In this document: positions 1-8,008 of the stretch, in pieces
Layout of the letters: every line of letters starts with the position of its first letter
How positions within the stretch are numbered: the stretch's first letter is position 1
Assembly: GCF_000455485.1 (NCBI RefSeq)
Contig: NZ_CBQR020000096.1
Location: 1-64,000 of the forward strand
Source: Gorillibacterium massiliense
GTDB taxonomy: Bacteria > Bacillota > Bacilli > Paenibacillales > NBRC-103111
Reading direction: 5' to 3'
DNA: 64,000 nt
Made by a program: the position numbers and the translations under genes
Notes under the pieces: model-generated
Databases searched by the model: none
Seen by the model: only the letters and a program-made list of their open reading frames with translations
Told to the model about the DNA's origin: nothing

Positions 1-510
1 CGTATCGCCGCCGCGTTGGTACAGTTGGCAGCTCAGCCGCCCTTCCGCCACGTAAAATTGGAACAACAGATGACAGGGAGCAAGAGCCATCTTGTCCAGC
101 TCGCCGACGTTCCATGCACTGACGATCAGCCGTCTGGAGTCGGGATTGCTCTTCAACTGCTCCAGAACTGCAGTGATCTGGTCGATGACCTTACCGTCAG
201 CAGCTAGCCAAGAGCGCCACTGCTTACCGTAAACAGGACCGAGATTGCCGTTCTCATCCGCCCATTCATCCCAGATCCGGACACCATGCTCCTTCAGGTA
301 AGCGATATTGGTGTTCCCCTGCAAAAACCAAAGCAGTTCATGGATGATGGACTTCAAATGCAGCTTCTTGGTGGTCAAGAGCGGGAAGCCTTCCCGCAGA
401 TCGAAACGCATCTGATAACCGAATACGCTCTTCGTTCCTGTACCGGTGCGGTCTTCCTTGACAACGCCGTTTTGCAAAATGTGCTCGCACAAATCAAGAT
501 ATTGTTTCAT
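1..510 (-). CDS. thyA: Thymidylate synthase ThyA (C-terminal part missing at window edge)
   Basis: Makes dTMP from dUMP with methylene-tetrahydrofolate as carbon donor and reductant. The visible 170 residues begin [12 protein letters not shown] and contain the substrate-loop arginine (KEDRTGTGT), the RIWDEWAD segment and the active-site cysteine in [11 protein letters not shown]. The family is about 264 residues, so roughly a third lies beyond position 1. The ATG at 508-510 is preceded by a GGGAGGAG ribosome site. An extended -10 (TGTTATAAT) lies about 50 bases upstream. It is divergent from pdxK. Identity is secure; any folA partner would be outside the window. Confidence 0.96.
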   Translation of the reverse strand, partial: MKQYLDLCEHILQNGVVKEDRTGTGTKSVFGYQMRFDLREGFPLLTTKKLHLKSIIHELLWFLQGNTNIAYLKEHGVRIWDEWADENGNLGPVYGKQWRSWLAADGKVIDQITAVLEQLKSNPDSRRLIVSAWNVGELDKMALAPCHLLFQFYVAEGRLSCQLYQRGGDT

Positions 511-558
511 AGCTCCTCCCAAAACCGTTCATAACCGAAAAATTTTCTGATTAACCCC

Positions 559-564
559 ATTATA
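559..564 (-). promoter_or_regulatory. thyA -10 element (extended)
   Basis: Read on the minus strand the site is TGTTATAAT, a perfect -10 with a TGn extension, about 50 bases before the thyA start. No good -35 is visible, which is compatible with an extended -10 promoter. Confidence 0.5.
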
Positions 565-622
565 ACAAAAAAGAATCATATTCACTTCCATGATGTTGAG
601 GAAACGCAAATTCATTTTCCCG

Positions 623-651
623 TTGACAAGCGGACGCAACATTAATAGGAT
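623..651 (+). promoter_or_regulatory. pdxK promoter
   Basis: TTGACA at 623-628 and TAGGAT at 646-651 are separated by 17 bases, a typical SigA arrangement 35 bases before the pdxK start codon. Confidence 0.55.
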
Positions 652-685
652 TACATACAAAAGAAAAAGATAGGGGTAATGTACC

Positions 686-1498
686 ATGAGCATGAAAAAA
701 GCGATTACCATTGCAGGTTCGGATACAAGCGGCGGAGCCGGTATCCAGGCCGACCTGAAAACCTTCCAGGAGCATGACGTTTACGGCATGACGGTGCTGA
801 CCTGCGTCGTGACCATGGACCCGTTTAACGGCTGGTCACACGGTGTACATCCCATCCCCCTCGATGTGGTGAAGGATCAAATCAACACCGCTTTCGCAGG
901 CGTCGGCGCCGATGCGATAAAGACCGGCATGCTGGGCTCCGTGGAGATCATCGAGCTGACCGCGCAAACCTTGGATAAATACGCGCCGAAAAGCATCGTG
1001 ATCGACCCCGTCATGGTGTGCAAAGGAACCGACGAAGTGTTGCACCCAGAGACAGCCGTCGCGCTACGTGAGCTTCTTGTTCCCCGGGCGACTGTCGTGA
1101 CCCCTAACCTGTTTGAGGCATCCCAATTGGCAAAAGTCCCGGTAATCAAAACCGTAGACGATATGAAGGAAGCCGCAACTCGCATTTACGAGCTTGGCGC
1201 GAAGTATGTACTTATCAAAGGCGGCAGCAAACTGCAGCACGAAAAAGCCGTCGATTTGCTCTATGACGGCAAAGAATTCGAGCTGCTTGAATCGGAACGG
1301 ATCGCCACTACCTATACCCATGGTGCAGGTTGCACCAGCTCTGCCGCCATCACCGCTGCGCTGGCTAAAGGCACCGAAGTGAAGGATGCCATCCGCCAAG
1401 GCAAAGCTTTTATTACGACGGCTATCCGAAACGGCTTCCCGATCAACGAATTTGTCGGCCCCACCCGTCATTCCGCCTGGCGGACGTGCAAGTTGTAA
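686..1498 (+). CDS. pdxK: Pyridoxine/pyridoxal kinase (ThiD-like PdxK)
   Basis: Ribokinase-fold ATP-dependent kinase that phosphorylates the B6 vitamers (pyridoxine, pyridoxal) and, in related ThiD enzymes, HMP. The 270-residue protein carries the N-terminal substrate motif TIAGSDTSGGAGIQAD, the DPVMVCKGTDEVL segment and the C-terminal anion-hole/catalytic motif THGAGCTSSAA. The KGTDEVLHPE region and the overall sequence resemble Bacillus subtilis PdxK more than true ThiD, which is why I prefer that name; a ThiD activity cannot be excluded. A TAGGGG ribosome site precedes ATG. It is a single-gene unit with its own promoter and a bidirectional terminator. Confidence 0.88.
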   Translation: MSMKKAITIAGSDTSGGAGIQADLKTFQEHDVYGMTVLTCVVTMDPFNGWSHGVHPIPLDVVKDQINTAFAGVGADAIKTGMLGSVEIIELTAQTLDKYAPKSIVIDPVMVCKGTDEVLHPETAVALRELLVPRATVVTPNLFEASQLAKVPVIKTVDDMKEAATRIYELGAKYVLIKGGSKLQHEKAVDLLYDGKEFELLESERIATTYTHGAGCTSSAAITAALAKGTEVKDAIRQGKAFITTAIRNGFPINEFVGPTRHSAWRTCKL

Positions 1499-1525
1499 GG
1501 TATAACAACTTCATGTGTTCAATAA

Positions 1526-1567
1526 TAAAAACGGATGGAAGTGACTTTAGCTTCCGCCCGTTTTTTT
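1526..1567. terminator. Bidirectional rho-independent terminator
   Basis: An 11-bp stem (ACGGATGGAAG with CTTCCGCCCGT) is followed by seven T on the plus strand and by TTTTTATTATT on the minus strand. It can serve both pdxK and the converging oxidoreductase gene. Confidence 0.8.
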
Positions 1568-1625
1568 CATAATTACGAGCCATGCCGGTGAATCCAAGCA
1601 AGCAAAAGGCGGTAGTAACCGGCTT

Positions 1626-2570
1626 TCATCTTTTGTGGAGTTTGCTTACGAGATGATCTGCTAAGCGGTGGGTTGCCAATACCCGATCCACCCGAAACTC
1701 GCAATCGTCCGGATGATCCAGTGCCGCAAGAAAGTGTCCGATCGCCCCTGTGAAGCCCCTTCGGTACAACACGCTGTCCCAACTGCCGAAGACTAGTTCC
1801 CGCTTTCCTTCAGCCACCGAATACAGATCAGCTGACTCCATATTCGTCACTTCCGCCGAGCGACCAAAGCCATGAAGCTCCAGCTTCTCCAAGTCCACAC
1901 CGGCGCTGCGGTTCATTGCATACATCCCGGAACCTCCATCAAAGGCAAGGGAACCGGAAATATGCAGCAGCCTGCCCGTTTCGTCCACGCGGATATCGGC
2001 ATCGCTTGCACGAGAATCTGCTTGTTCCCCCATTAGCCATAGTAACAGGTCGAGCATATGGATCAGATCGTCATAGACCGTTTTTGCTGCGTCATGCTTT
2101 TGCAGCCGGGTGCGATGCTTTTGGGCGACGGCAAATGCGATACCCCCTGCTCCTTCAAGCCACTCTTTCGCCTCCCGGTATCGCGGCGCAAAACGGCGGT
2201 TGAAGCCCACTGCCAGCAATCGGCCATACTTATACGCCGCTTCGGCCATCGCTTCGGATTCTTTCCATTCATAGGACAACGGTTTATCGACGTAAATATG
2301 AAGTCCCTCTTTTAAACAGTCCATCACAAGAGAAAAATGGGATTCCGTTGCAGTATGAATAAAAACCGCTTCCGGCCCCGCAGCCAAAAGCGATTTCAAA
2401 TCGGTACAGCCGCCGGATAAACGGTACTGGCTGCCGATCCGCCGCACCGTCTCCTCTGTCCGGCTCATGATCCCGGTGATCTCCACATCGTCCATGGCTG
2501 TAATGACGGGCAAATATGCCTTTTGCGCGATATCTCCCAACCCGATGATCGCCACTTTGCGCTTATCCAT
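1626..2570 (-). CDS. GFO/IDH/MocA family NAD(P)-dependent oxidoreductase
   Basis: The predicted 314-residue cytosolic enzyme starts with a Rossmann motif (KVAIIGLGDIAQKAYLP), has the family's conserved EKP-like lysine motif as VDKPLS (about residue 98) and a second catalytic-type histidine in DDLIHMLDLLLW. Family members oxidise sugars, inositols or related hydroxy compounds; the substrate here cannot be read. The longer frame opens at 2612, but ATG at 2568-2570 has a GGGGGGA ribosome site and starts exactly at the Rossmann strand, so I chose it. It lies 57 bases after gluQ on the same strand and probably is co-transcribed. Confident on family, not on substrate. Confidence 0.85.
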   Translation of the reverse strand: MDKRKVAIIGLGDIAQKAYLPVITAMDDVEITGIMSRTEETVRRIGSQYRLSGGCTDLKSLLAAGPEAVFIHTATESHFSLVMDCLKEGLHIYVDKPLSYEWKESEAMAEAAYKYGRLLAVGFNRRFAPRYREAKEWLEGAGGIAFAVAQKHRTRLQKHDAAKTVYDDLIHMLDLLLWLMGEQADSRASDADIRVDETGRLLHISGSLAFDGGSGMYAMNRSAGVDLEKLELHGFGRSAEVTNMESADLYSVAEGKRELVFGSWDSVLYRRGFTGAIGHFLAALDHPDDCEFRVDRVLATHRLADHLVSKLHKR

Positions 2571-2627
2571 TGCATTTTCCCCCCTGACCGATCTAAAAAC
2601 AAGCCCATGCAAACCCGCCGTCTCTCA

Positions 2628-3602
2628 TCAGGTGTATGAAGAAAGCTCCATAAGGAGATCCGTTGTTACGACAACGGGCTCGCGAATGATCCGCTGCAGC
2701 TGAAAATGCGGAATCAACTCCCCGGGCTTGACCGGTTCAGCTTTATCCAACAGTCCACTGAGATAGGCCAGTATGCCAATCACCCGCTCCGGCTGTACAC
2801 CGGCATTCCGGATAGAAGAAAGCGTGACGGAGCCATGACGCTTAGACAGTCTTTTCCCATCCGGTCCGTAGAGCAAGGGGACATGGGCGAACCTCGGTGC
2901 CTTTAGGCTCAAGGCTTCGTAAAGCATCAACTGTCTGGGAGTCGAGTCCAAGAGATCGCTTCCCCGTAAAACGTCCGTAATTTCCATAGCGGCATCGTCC
3001 AGAACGACCGCTAGTTGATAACCGATCATCCCATCCGACCGCTTCACGACAAAATCGCCGCCGCTGTCAGAGGAATAGCACTGAAGCCCGGCCACGCCAT
3101 CATGAAACGAGATGGATTTGTCTTCGGGCATCGCAAAGCGGTAAGACGGTGTTTTGCTTTTGCCCTTATCCAATCGTTCCACCTGCGACAGATGGCGGCA
3201 CGTTCCTGGATAGCGCGGCCCTTCCGACTCCAGCCCATGGGGGGCGCTGGCCGCGGCCATGATATCCGCACGGCTGCAATAGCAAGGATAAATCCAGCCT
3301 TTCTGCTCCAAACCGGCTAAAGCTGCTTCATAGCGTTCCAGCCGCTCGCTCTGGGTATAAGGCGCAAAGGGCCCGCCAATGTCGGGCCCTTCATCCCAGT
3401 CAAGACCTAGCCAGCGCATATCCCGCAAAATCGTTTCTGCATAATTCCGCCGGGAACGTTGTCTGTCGATATCCTCTATGCGCAGCACGAACATTCCGTT
3501 TTCTTTGCGGATTTGCAGCCAAGCGAGCAGCGCGGTTCGCATATTCCCGATATGAAGCTCCCCGGATGGTGTCGGAGCAAATCTCCCCCGCGCCTCAGCC
3601 AT
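2628..3602 (-). CDS. gluQ: Glutamyl-Q tRNA(Asp) synthetase
   Basis: Catalytic-domain paralogue of GluRS that attaches glutamate to the queuosine at position 34 of tRNA-Asp. The 324 residues include the HIGH-type motif as ELHIGNMR, the KMSKS-type motif as KRLSKRHG, and a zinc site built from CYCSRADI and YPGTCR. The anticodon-binding domain of GluRS is absent, and the length fits GluQRS (about 300) rather than GluRS (about 480). It sits 20 bases downstream of rsgI on the same strand. GluQRS is well known in Proteobacteria and patchy in Bacillota. Function implies that the cell also makes queuosine, whose genes are not in this window. Confidence 0.92.
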   Translation of the reverse strand: MAEARGRFAPTPSGELHIGNMRTALLAWLQIRKENGMFVLRIEDIDRQRSRRNYAETILRDMRWLGLDWDEGPDIGGPFAPYTQSERLERYEAALAGLEQKGWIYPCYCSRADIMAAASAPHGLESEGPRYPGTCRHLSQVERLDKGKSKTPSYRFAMPEDKSISFHDGVAGLQCYSSDSGGDFVVKRSDGMIGYQLAVVLDDAAMEITDVLRGSDLLDSTPRQLMLYEALSLKAPRFAHVPLLYGPDGKRLSKRHGSVTLSSIRNAGVQPERVIGILAYLSGLLDKAEPVKPGELIPHFQLQRIIREPVVVTTDLLMELSSYT

Positions 3603-3622
3603 GTTCCATCACCCCAAAAAAA

Positions 3623-5320
3623 CTACTTCCTGTTTGGCAACTGCCAATTGCTCCAATCATCATTCCAACTGATCCGATAAACGATATTCTTGTTGCTGCT
3701 AGAGTTTTTGCTGTCGGAGTTTCCAGACTTTTTGCCGTTATTTTGTTTATCGTTGCCCTTTCCGGCATTGTCGCTATTGCCCTTATCGCCGTTTTTCCCT
3801 GAATTGCTTTTATTTCCGTCATTGCCGGTTTTGCTATCCTTTTTATCATTTCCGTCATCTTTGCTGTTGTTCTTCTTGCTATTGCCATTTTCGCCGGTGC
3901 TATTCCCACCGCCGCCCGTATTGCCCTCATTTTTCTTACTATCCTTCTTTTGATTGTCTTCTTTCGTATCGTTTGTTTCGCTCTTGTTTTTCTTGTCTTC
4001 GTCCTTCTTCTCCTGGCTGATCTTACCGGTGTTACCATTTTTGCTGCTATTGTTGCTATTGTTGTCGCTGTTTCCGCTATTGCCGTTGTTTCCATTTTTA
4101 CCATTGCTGCCATTGTCTCCATTTTTACCATTGTTGCCATTGTTGCCGTTATTACCGGTTTTACTGCCGAATCCTTTGTTGCTCCAAAAAGTATCGTTCT
4201 TACCGGACTCCCCGCTAAACGATTGTTTTCCCTTTTCATTCCACTGACTGATATCCCAAATGTAACCGCTCCGGTCGTTCCGTAAAGCCCTTTTGCCCTG
4301 TCCCCAGCCTTTTCCGTTGGTTCCAAAGGTAACGAGGGGCTTCAAGCTTTCCTTGGTCACTTTCGGAGTCGAGCTGGTTGACGCTTTTCCTGGTTTTGCC
4401 GTGAGTAAGCTAACCAGTTGGGCTTTCTCGCCTTCCCCCGCCATGCTGCTCTTCTTGCCTTCCTTCTTTTCTTTAACCTTGCGGTCCAGCTCACCGTTTT
4501 TCTCTTCCGTCAACAGTTCCTTGACGTTTTGCTTCGTCAGTTTGTCTGGTTGCAATAAAGAGTCGACGCCACCGTAATCTTTGGCAATTTCATGGATCGA
4601 ACCATTGCGGAAATCATCCACTGATAGATCGTAGCCGTTGTTTTTCGCACTTAGATAAGCCACGTATTTGCCGGTCGATAGCCCGCTTTGCTGAGCAGCC
4701 TCCCGTACTTCGGGACTCGCCGGCAGTTCCGTTACGCTGATGGTTTCTTTCTCCTTAGCATGGTTTTCGCTCACGTAGTCGGTGACAATTTTCTTAACCT
4801 CATTGCCAATGGAGGTATCGTCCACACCGTCGTTGTCTTTAGCCTCCGTTGCCGATAACACAATATCCGCCGTTCCGAGAGACAGATAGTTGGCTTCCGC
4901 CTTTTGCAGAAGCGCCTCCATTACCACTTTCAACGTTTTCCCTTTAAAGACAACACCTTTGATTAAGGTCTCGCCATCTACATTCTCAGCCTTAAGACGC
5001 AGCGTCTTACCATTCTTATCGATTCCGATTTCCACGCTAGGATTGATATCAAGTGAAACGTAAGCCGATACCTGCTTGCCGCCAAAACCGGTAGGAATGC
5101 CGCCGATCAGGAAAAAACAGAACAATGCCGCAACCGCGAGAGATGACGCTATGGCAAGGGGGGATAATTTGCTGCGGCGAACATCTTGAGCATCCCGAAA
5201 AGACACTTCTTCGCCAATGGCCCCACTGCGGCCTTTTCGGGCAATTTCACGAAACTCCCCGTCCGGCGTCAGCACAATGTAGGATTTTTTTCTTTTTTCC
5301 ACCACGATGCCCTTGTTCAT
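3623..5320 (-). CDS. rsgI: RsgI-type transmembrane anti-sigma-I factor with Gly/Asn/Lys-rich tail
   Basis: Membrane anti-sigma factor that holds SigI at the membrane until an envelope or extracellular signal triggers proteolysis. Residues 1-50 form the RsgI N-terminal sigma-binding domain (GIVVEKRKKSYIVLTPDGEF). A single membrane helix spans about 52-75, and the extracytoplasmic part carries the family signature YVSLDINPSVEIGID (about 87-101); its Asn-Pro bond is the autoproteolysis site described for the family. From about residue 370 the tail is extreme low complexity, with GNNGNNGKNG-like stretches and Lys/Asp runs, ending in an aromatic NDDWSNWQ segment. No glycan-binding domain is recognisable, unlike clostridial RsgI. 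It overlaps sigI by 4 bases, so the two are translationally coupled. Confidence 0.9.
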   Translation of the reverse strand: MNKGIVVEKRKKSYIVLTPDGEFREIARKGRSGAIGEEVSFRDAQDVRRSKLSPLAIASSLAVAALFCFFLIGGIPTGFGGKQVSAYVSLDINPSVEIGIDKNGKTLRLKAENVDGETLIKGVVFKGKTLKVVMEALLQKAEANYLSLGTADIVLSATEAKDNDGVDDTSIGNEVKKIVTDYVSENHAKEKETISVTELPASPEVREAAQQSGLSTGKYVAYLSAKNNGYDLSVDDFRNGSIHEIAKDYGGVDSLLQPDKLTKQNVKELLTEEKNGELDRKVKEKKEGKKSSMAGEGEKAQLVSLLTAKPGKASTSSTPKVTKESLKPLVTFGTNGKGWGQGKRALRNDRSGYIWDISQWNEKGKQSFSGESGKNDTFWSNKGFGSKTGNNGNNGNNGKNGDNGSNGKNGNNGNSGNSDNNSNNSSKNGNTGKISQEKKDEDKKNKSETNDTKEDNQKKDSKKNEGNTGGGGNSTGENGNSKKNNSKDDGNDKKDSKTGNDGNKSNSGKNGDKGNSDNAGKGNDKQNNGKKSGNSDSKNSSSNKNIVYRISWNDDWSNWQLPNRK

Positions 5321-6120
5321 TCGGTCACTCTCATTTCATTAGATAATCCGGCATTCAAGTATTCGCGCAGGTAAGGATAAGGCCCGTTATGAATGATAGC
5401 GACTGTTATAATATATTTGCGGTTTCGTTCTATGGTTTTGCGGGACAATCCAGACTGCTCCGTCAATTCCTTCACCGGCAGCCGCTTTTTGGTCAGCAGG
5501 GTACGCATGAGCAGCGGTTGATCCGCAAGCTTAACCCCGATTCCCATCAGCATGCAGCGGGAATCGGTATGGCGTGGAGAAATTCGCACCAGCTCGTCAA
5601 AGCCGATTTCAAATTCATGCAAGCAGCGGGTCAAATCCAAAATTTCGCCTCGGCGCTCCTCTACGCTCAATTGATCGCGATAAGCATCCACAGCCTGTTT
5701 GACCTCCACCGGATTGATCACATGGTCATCTTCATCTGCATAATCAAAGGCACTGATCGGAATTTGCCCCGAATGACGCTGCTCCTTGCGAAGATAATCG
5801 ATCAGCCTGCGGCGAATCACCGTTTCGGCGAATCCGAGAAACGATTTCCCGGCGGTTGGGTTATATTGTTCCACCGCTTCATTGAACGCGGAAAGAGCGA
5901 TGCTGAATTCATCATCTATATGAGGATTGACATATCGGTTGCAAAAACGGCTCGTTACTTTGGCTATGTAGGGTTGATAATCGGTTATAAATTGATTGAG
6001 CAACTCCGAGTCGCCAGCCTGAATACGAGCCACCAGCTCTTCAGGGCTTCGATGAGAGTTCCGGGCTTTTGAGTCCGACGGACTCTTTCCCAGAAATCTT
6101 CTGAAGATCGCGAGAATCAA
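5317..6120 (-). CDS. sigI: RNA polymerase sigma factor SigI
   Basis: Alternative sigma-70 family factor of the SigI type, used for heat/envelope stress and, in clostridia, for polysaccharide-degradation genes. Region 2 is clear (DDEFSIALSAFNEAVEQY, then LIDYLRKEQ) and the C-terminal HTH is SGLSRKTIERNRKYI. I place the start at a TTG (6118-6120) because TGAGGTGG lies 5 bases before it; a GTG at 6127-6129 would add three residues. The resulting 267 residues match the family length of about 250. It is followed by rsgI with a 4-base overlap and preceded by a SigI-like promoter, indicating autoregulation. Confidence 0.92.
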   Translation of the reverse strand: MILAIFRRFLGKSPSDSKARNSHRSPEELVARIQAGDSELLNQFITDYQPYIAKVTSRFCNRYVNPHIDDEFSIALSAFNEAVEQYNPTAGKSFLGFAETVIRRRLIDYLRKEQRHSGQIPISAFDYADEDDHVINPVEVKQAVDAYRDQLSVEERRGEILDLTRCLHEFEIGFDELVRISPRHTDSRCMLMGIGVKLADQPLLMRTLLTKKRLPVKELTEQSGLSRKTIERNRKYIITVAIIHNGPYPYLREYLNAGLSNEMRVTE

Positions 6121-6143
6121 AAGATCCACCTCACACTTAAATA

Positions 6144-6172
6144 TTCGCTAAAAAGGGCTAACTTTTGGGGGT
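6144..6172 (-). promoter_or_regulatory. Candidate SigI-dependent (autoregulatory) promoter of sigI-rsgI
   Basis: On the minus strand ACCCCC (6172-6167) and CGAA (6147-6144) are separated by 19 bases; these are the -35 and -10 cores reported for SigI promoters. Transcription would begin about 18 bases before the TTG start of sigI, just enough room for the ribosome site. Confidence 0.6.
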
Positions 6173-6282
6173 ATGTAAAGTACCGCACGAGAATAGTTAT
6201 CGGTTAAATTTCGACTTTTTTCATCAGCAGGCTTATTATACCATAGTTTCCTGTGCAGCCGTTTCCATAGGAACTCCTTGCA

Positions 6283-6316
6283 TAAAAAAGGAAATCCTCC
6301 GGTATGGGAAGATTCC
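6283..6316 (-). terminator. Terminator of the zinc-ribbon gene
   Basis: Minus-strand hairpin (GGAATCTTCC with GGAGGATTTCC) followed by TTTTTT, 19 bases after the stop codon of the gene at 6335-6757. Confidence 0.65.
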
Positions 6317-6334
6317 CTCCTTGTTCTTACCGCA

Positions 6335-6757
6335 TTAATCCGCAGAGCGGCGCACCGCCTGCTTTTCCCGTTGATAACTTAATACCTGAAGCCGTTCATA
6401 AAGTTGCCGCTCCCAATGCCGGTCCTGCATGTCCTTGGCTACCATCAGGAGATCAAGCGACATGTCGATTTGAGAGGTCAAAAGCTGCAGCGGATCTTCC
6501 TGCTCGCGGCTGGAGCAGTTTTCAAACAGGTCCTCCAGCTTCTTCCCCCTTATATAATCGGAAAAGTTCACTTCGGGAATGCCTTCTCCTGTCGCATATT
6601 CCGCTAAGATTTCAAATTCGCTGCGAATCAAATGGTGAACCTCCGAACGCTTACAAACCGGACAAAACAAGAGAGGCACATTTTTCAGACTTGTATGCAT
6701 ATGCTTGAGGGTTCCTCTCGTTCCAATCATGCTGGCTCCGCAACAGAAACTCATCAT
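6335..6757 (-). CDS. Hypothetical protein with two cysteine pairs (zinc-ribbon-like)
   Basis: A 140-residue protein I cannot name. It opens with MMSFCCGASMIG and has a second pair in LLFCPVCKRSEVHH about 28 residues later; two such knuckles suggest a small zinc ribbon of the YgiT-like kind. The remainder is charged and helical (residues about 50-140) with no membrane segment. It stands alone between sigI and gcvH, with its own terminator. A role as a DNA- or protein-binding adaptor is only a guess. Confidence 0.6.
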   Translation of the reverse strand: MMSFCCGASMIGTRGTLKHMHTSLKNVPLLFCPVCKRSEVHHLIRSEFEILAEYATGEGIPEVNFSDYIRGKKLEDLFENCSSREQEDPLQLLTSQIDMSLDLLMVAKDMQDRHWERQLYERLQVLSYQREKQAVRRSAD

Positions 6758-6880
6758 CTTCCCCTCCCTTTTTTCGAAAAATCCGAGCCGGCTATAAATC
6801 GCCTCTACTCTTTCTTATTCATCATTTATCCATATCTGTCCATTTTGAAAAGTTTTCCGCAAAAATCCTTTGAAAAAATT

Positions 6881-6904
6881 AAAAACGCCGGTCGCCCGAC
6901 GTTT
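6881..6904 (-). terminator. Terminator of gcvH
   Basis: Minus-strand hairpin ACGTCGGG-CGA-CCGGCGT followed by TTTTAATTTTTTC, a few bases past the gcvH stop codon. Confidence 0.65.
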
Positions 6905-6910
6905 CTTAAG

Positions 6911-7306
6911 TTACTCTTCATTTTCCGGTTTTTGCGGGATAGACGCGACGTAGCGCTCGACTGACCACAATCTGTCCACTTCCGTCTCATCGTTCCATTC
7001 CATCACAAAAAGCCAAGAGTTATACGGGTCCAGGTTGATTTTTCCTGGCATATCCGAGAGCGCCCGATTACTCTCCAGCACTTTGCCAGACAAAGGCGAT
7101 GTCAGCTCCGTTACCGTCTTGATCGATTCCACACTGCCGAAGGGGTCTCCCGCCACCAGCTCATCGCCAGGCCGAGGCAGATCGGCATACACGATGCTAC
7201 CAAGCTCGTCCTGGTAAAAATCGGTCAAGCCAAGCCGTGCCCTTTTCCCTTCGATCCGCACCCAAACGTGCTCTTCACTATATTTCAGATCCATTGGATG
7301 ATCCAT
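6911..7306 (-). CDS. gcvH: Glycine cleavage system H protein (lipoyl carrier)
   Basis: Small lipoylated carrier that shuttles the aminomethyl group between GcvP and GcvT and, in Bacillus, also passes lipoyl groups to other E2 proteins. The 131 residues contain the lipoyl-lysine motif VESIKTVTEL (Lys63) within a biotinyl/lipoyl fold (LGSIVYADLPRPGDEL before, SPLSGKV after). I chose ATG at 7304-7306, which has an AAGGAG site upstream; the frame extends to 7393 without support. No gcvT, gcvP or lipoate gene is adjacent, so this is an orphan copy as in Bacillus. Confidence 0.92.
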   Translation of the reverse strand: MDHPMDLKYSEEHVWVRIEGKRARLGLTDFYQDELGSIVYADLPRPGDELVAGDPFGSVESIKTVTELTSPLSGKVLESNRALSDMPGKINLDPYNSWLFVMEWNDETEVDRLWSVERYVASIPQKPENEE

Positions 7307-7373
7307 TTTCCCAAACTCTCCTTCCGCTTTGCCTTTCACATTCAAGTATAAGGGAAAATCGCCTAGATTCAAA

Positions 7374-7415
7374 AAGGAAAACCCCTCCCGCATACAATTG
7401 CGATCAGGAGGGGCT
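7374..7415 (-). terminator. Terminator of the peroxiredoxin gene
   Basis: CCCCTCC and GGAGGGG form a stem with an 18-base loop, followed on the minus strand by TTTTCCTTTTT. Confidence 0.65.
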
Positions 7416-7462
7416 GCCGTTATGATGTGAAATTTCGGTTTTTATTAGACTGTTCGAAAAAA

Positions 7463-8008
7463 TTAGCCGACCAGCGTTTTTTGACCCGGTTTCCAGTTCA
7501 CTGGACACAATCCGCCGGTTTGCAGCGCTTGGAGCACGCGCAGCGTTTCTTCTACACTGCGGCCAACGTCATTGTGGTTCACGACTTGGTATTTCAGCTC
7601 GCCTTCCGGATTGATGATAAACAGACCGCGCAGGGCGATGCCTTCTTCTTCAATCAATACGCCGTAATCGCGGGATACCGCGTGGGTCAGATCCGCGCCC
7701 AGTGGGAAGTTGATTTCGCCGAGTCCTCCGTCATTGCGAGAAGCGTTGATCCATGCTTTGTGGGAGTGCTTGCTGTCAGTGCTGACGCCCAGGATTTCGC
7801 AATCCAGCTCTTTGAATTGATCGACAGCGCCGCTCAGAGCCGTAATTTCAGTCGGACATACAAAAGTGAAATCGAGCGGGTAGAAGAACAGGACGAGCCA
7901 TTTGCCGCTATAATCCGCGAGTGAGGCAGTACCAAAATCTTTACCGTTCCCGAGTGCCGTTTCCAATTGGAAAAAAGGAGCTTTCTTGCCTACCAAACGT
8001 TCTGCCAT
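7463..8008 (-). CDS. ykuU: 2-Cys peroxiredoxin (YkuU/AhpC-TSA family)
   Basis: Thiol peroxidase reducing hydrogen peroxide and organic hydroperoxides. The peroxidatic cysteine is Cys51 in DFTFVCPTE and the resolving cysteine is Cys168 in GGLCPVNW, so it is a typical 2-Cys enzyme. At 181 residues with start MAERLVGKKAP it closely resembles Bacillus subtilis YkuU. The ATG at 8006-8008 follows a perfect AGGAGG site; the frame upstream to 8137 is not supported. No reductase (ahpF, trxB) is adjacent, so it presumably uses the general thioredoxin pool. Confidence 0.93.
   Translation of the reverse strand: MAERLVGKKAPFFQLETALGNGKDFGTASLADYSGKWLVLFFYPLDFTFVCPTEITALSGAVDQFKELDCEILGVSTDSKHSHKAWINASRNDGGLGEINFPLGADLTHAVSRDYGVLIEEEGIALRGLFIINPEGELKYQVVNHNDVGRSVEETLRVLQALQTGGLCPVNWKPGQKTLVG

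Noticed and set aside
3690-4215. Repeats in the rsgI tail considered as a CRISPR array or minisatellite
   Set aside because: Units are irregular, in frame and coding; there are no constant repeat-spacer lengths and no cas genes.
3690-4285. Leucine/valine/isoleucine-rich frames opposite the RsgI tail that look like membrane proteins
   Set aside because: They are the complement of Gly/Asn/Lys codon repeats, so hydrophobicity is an artefact.
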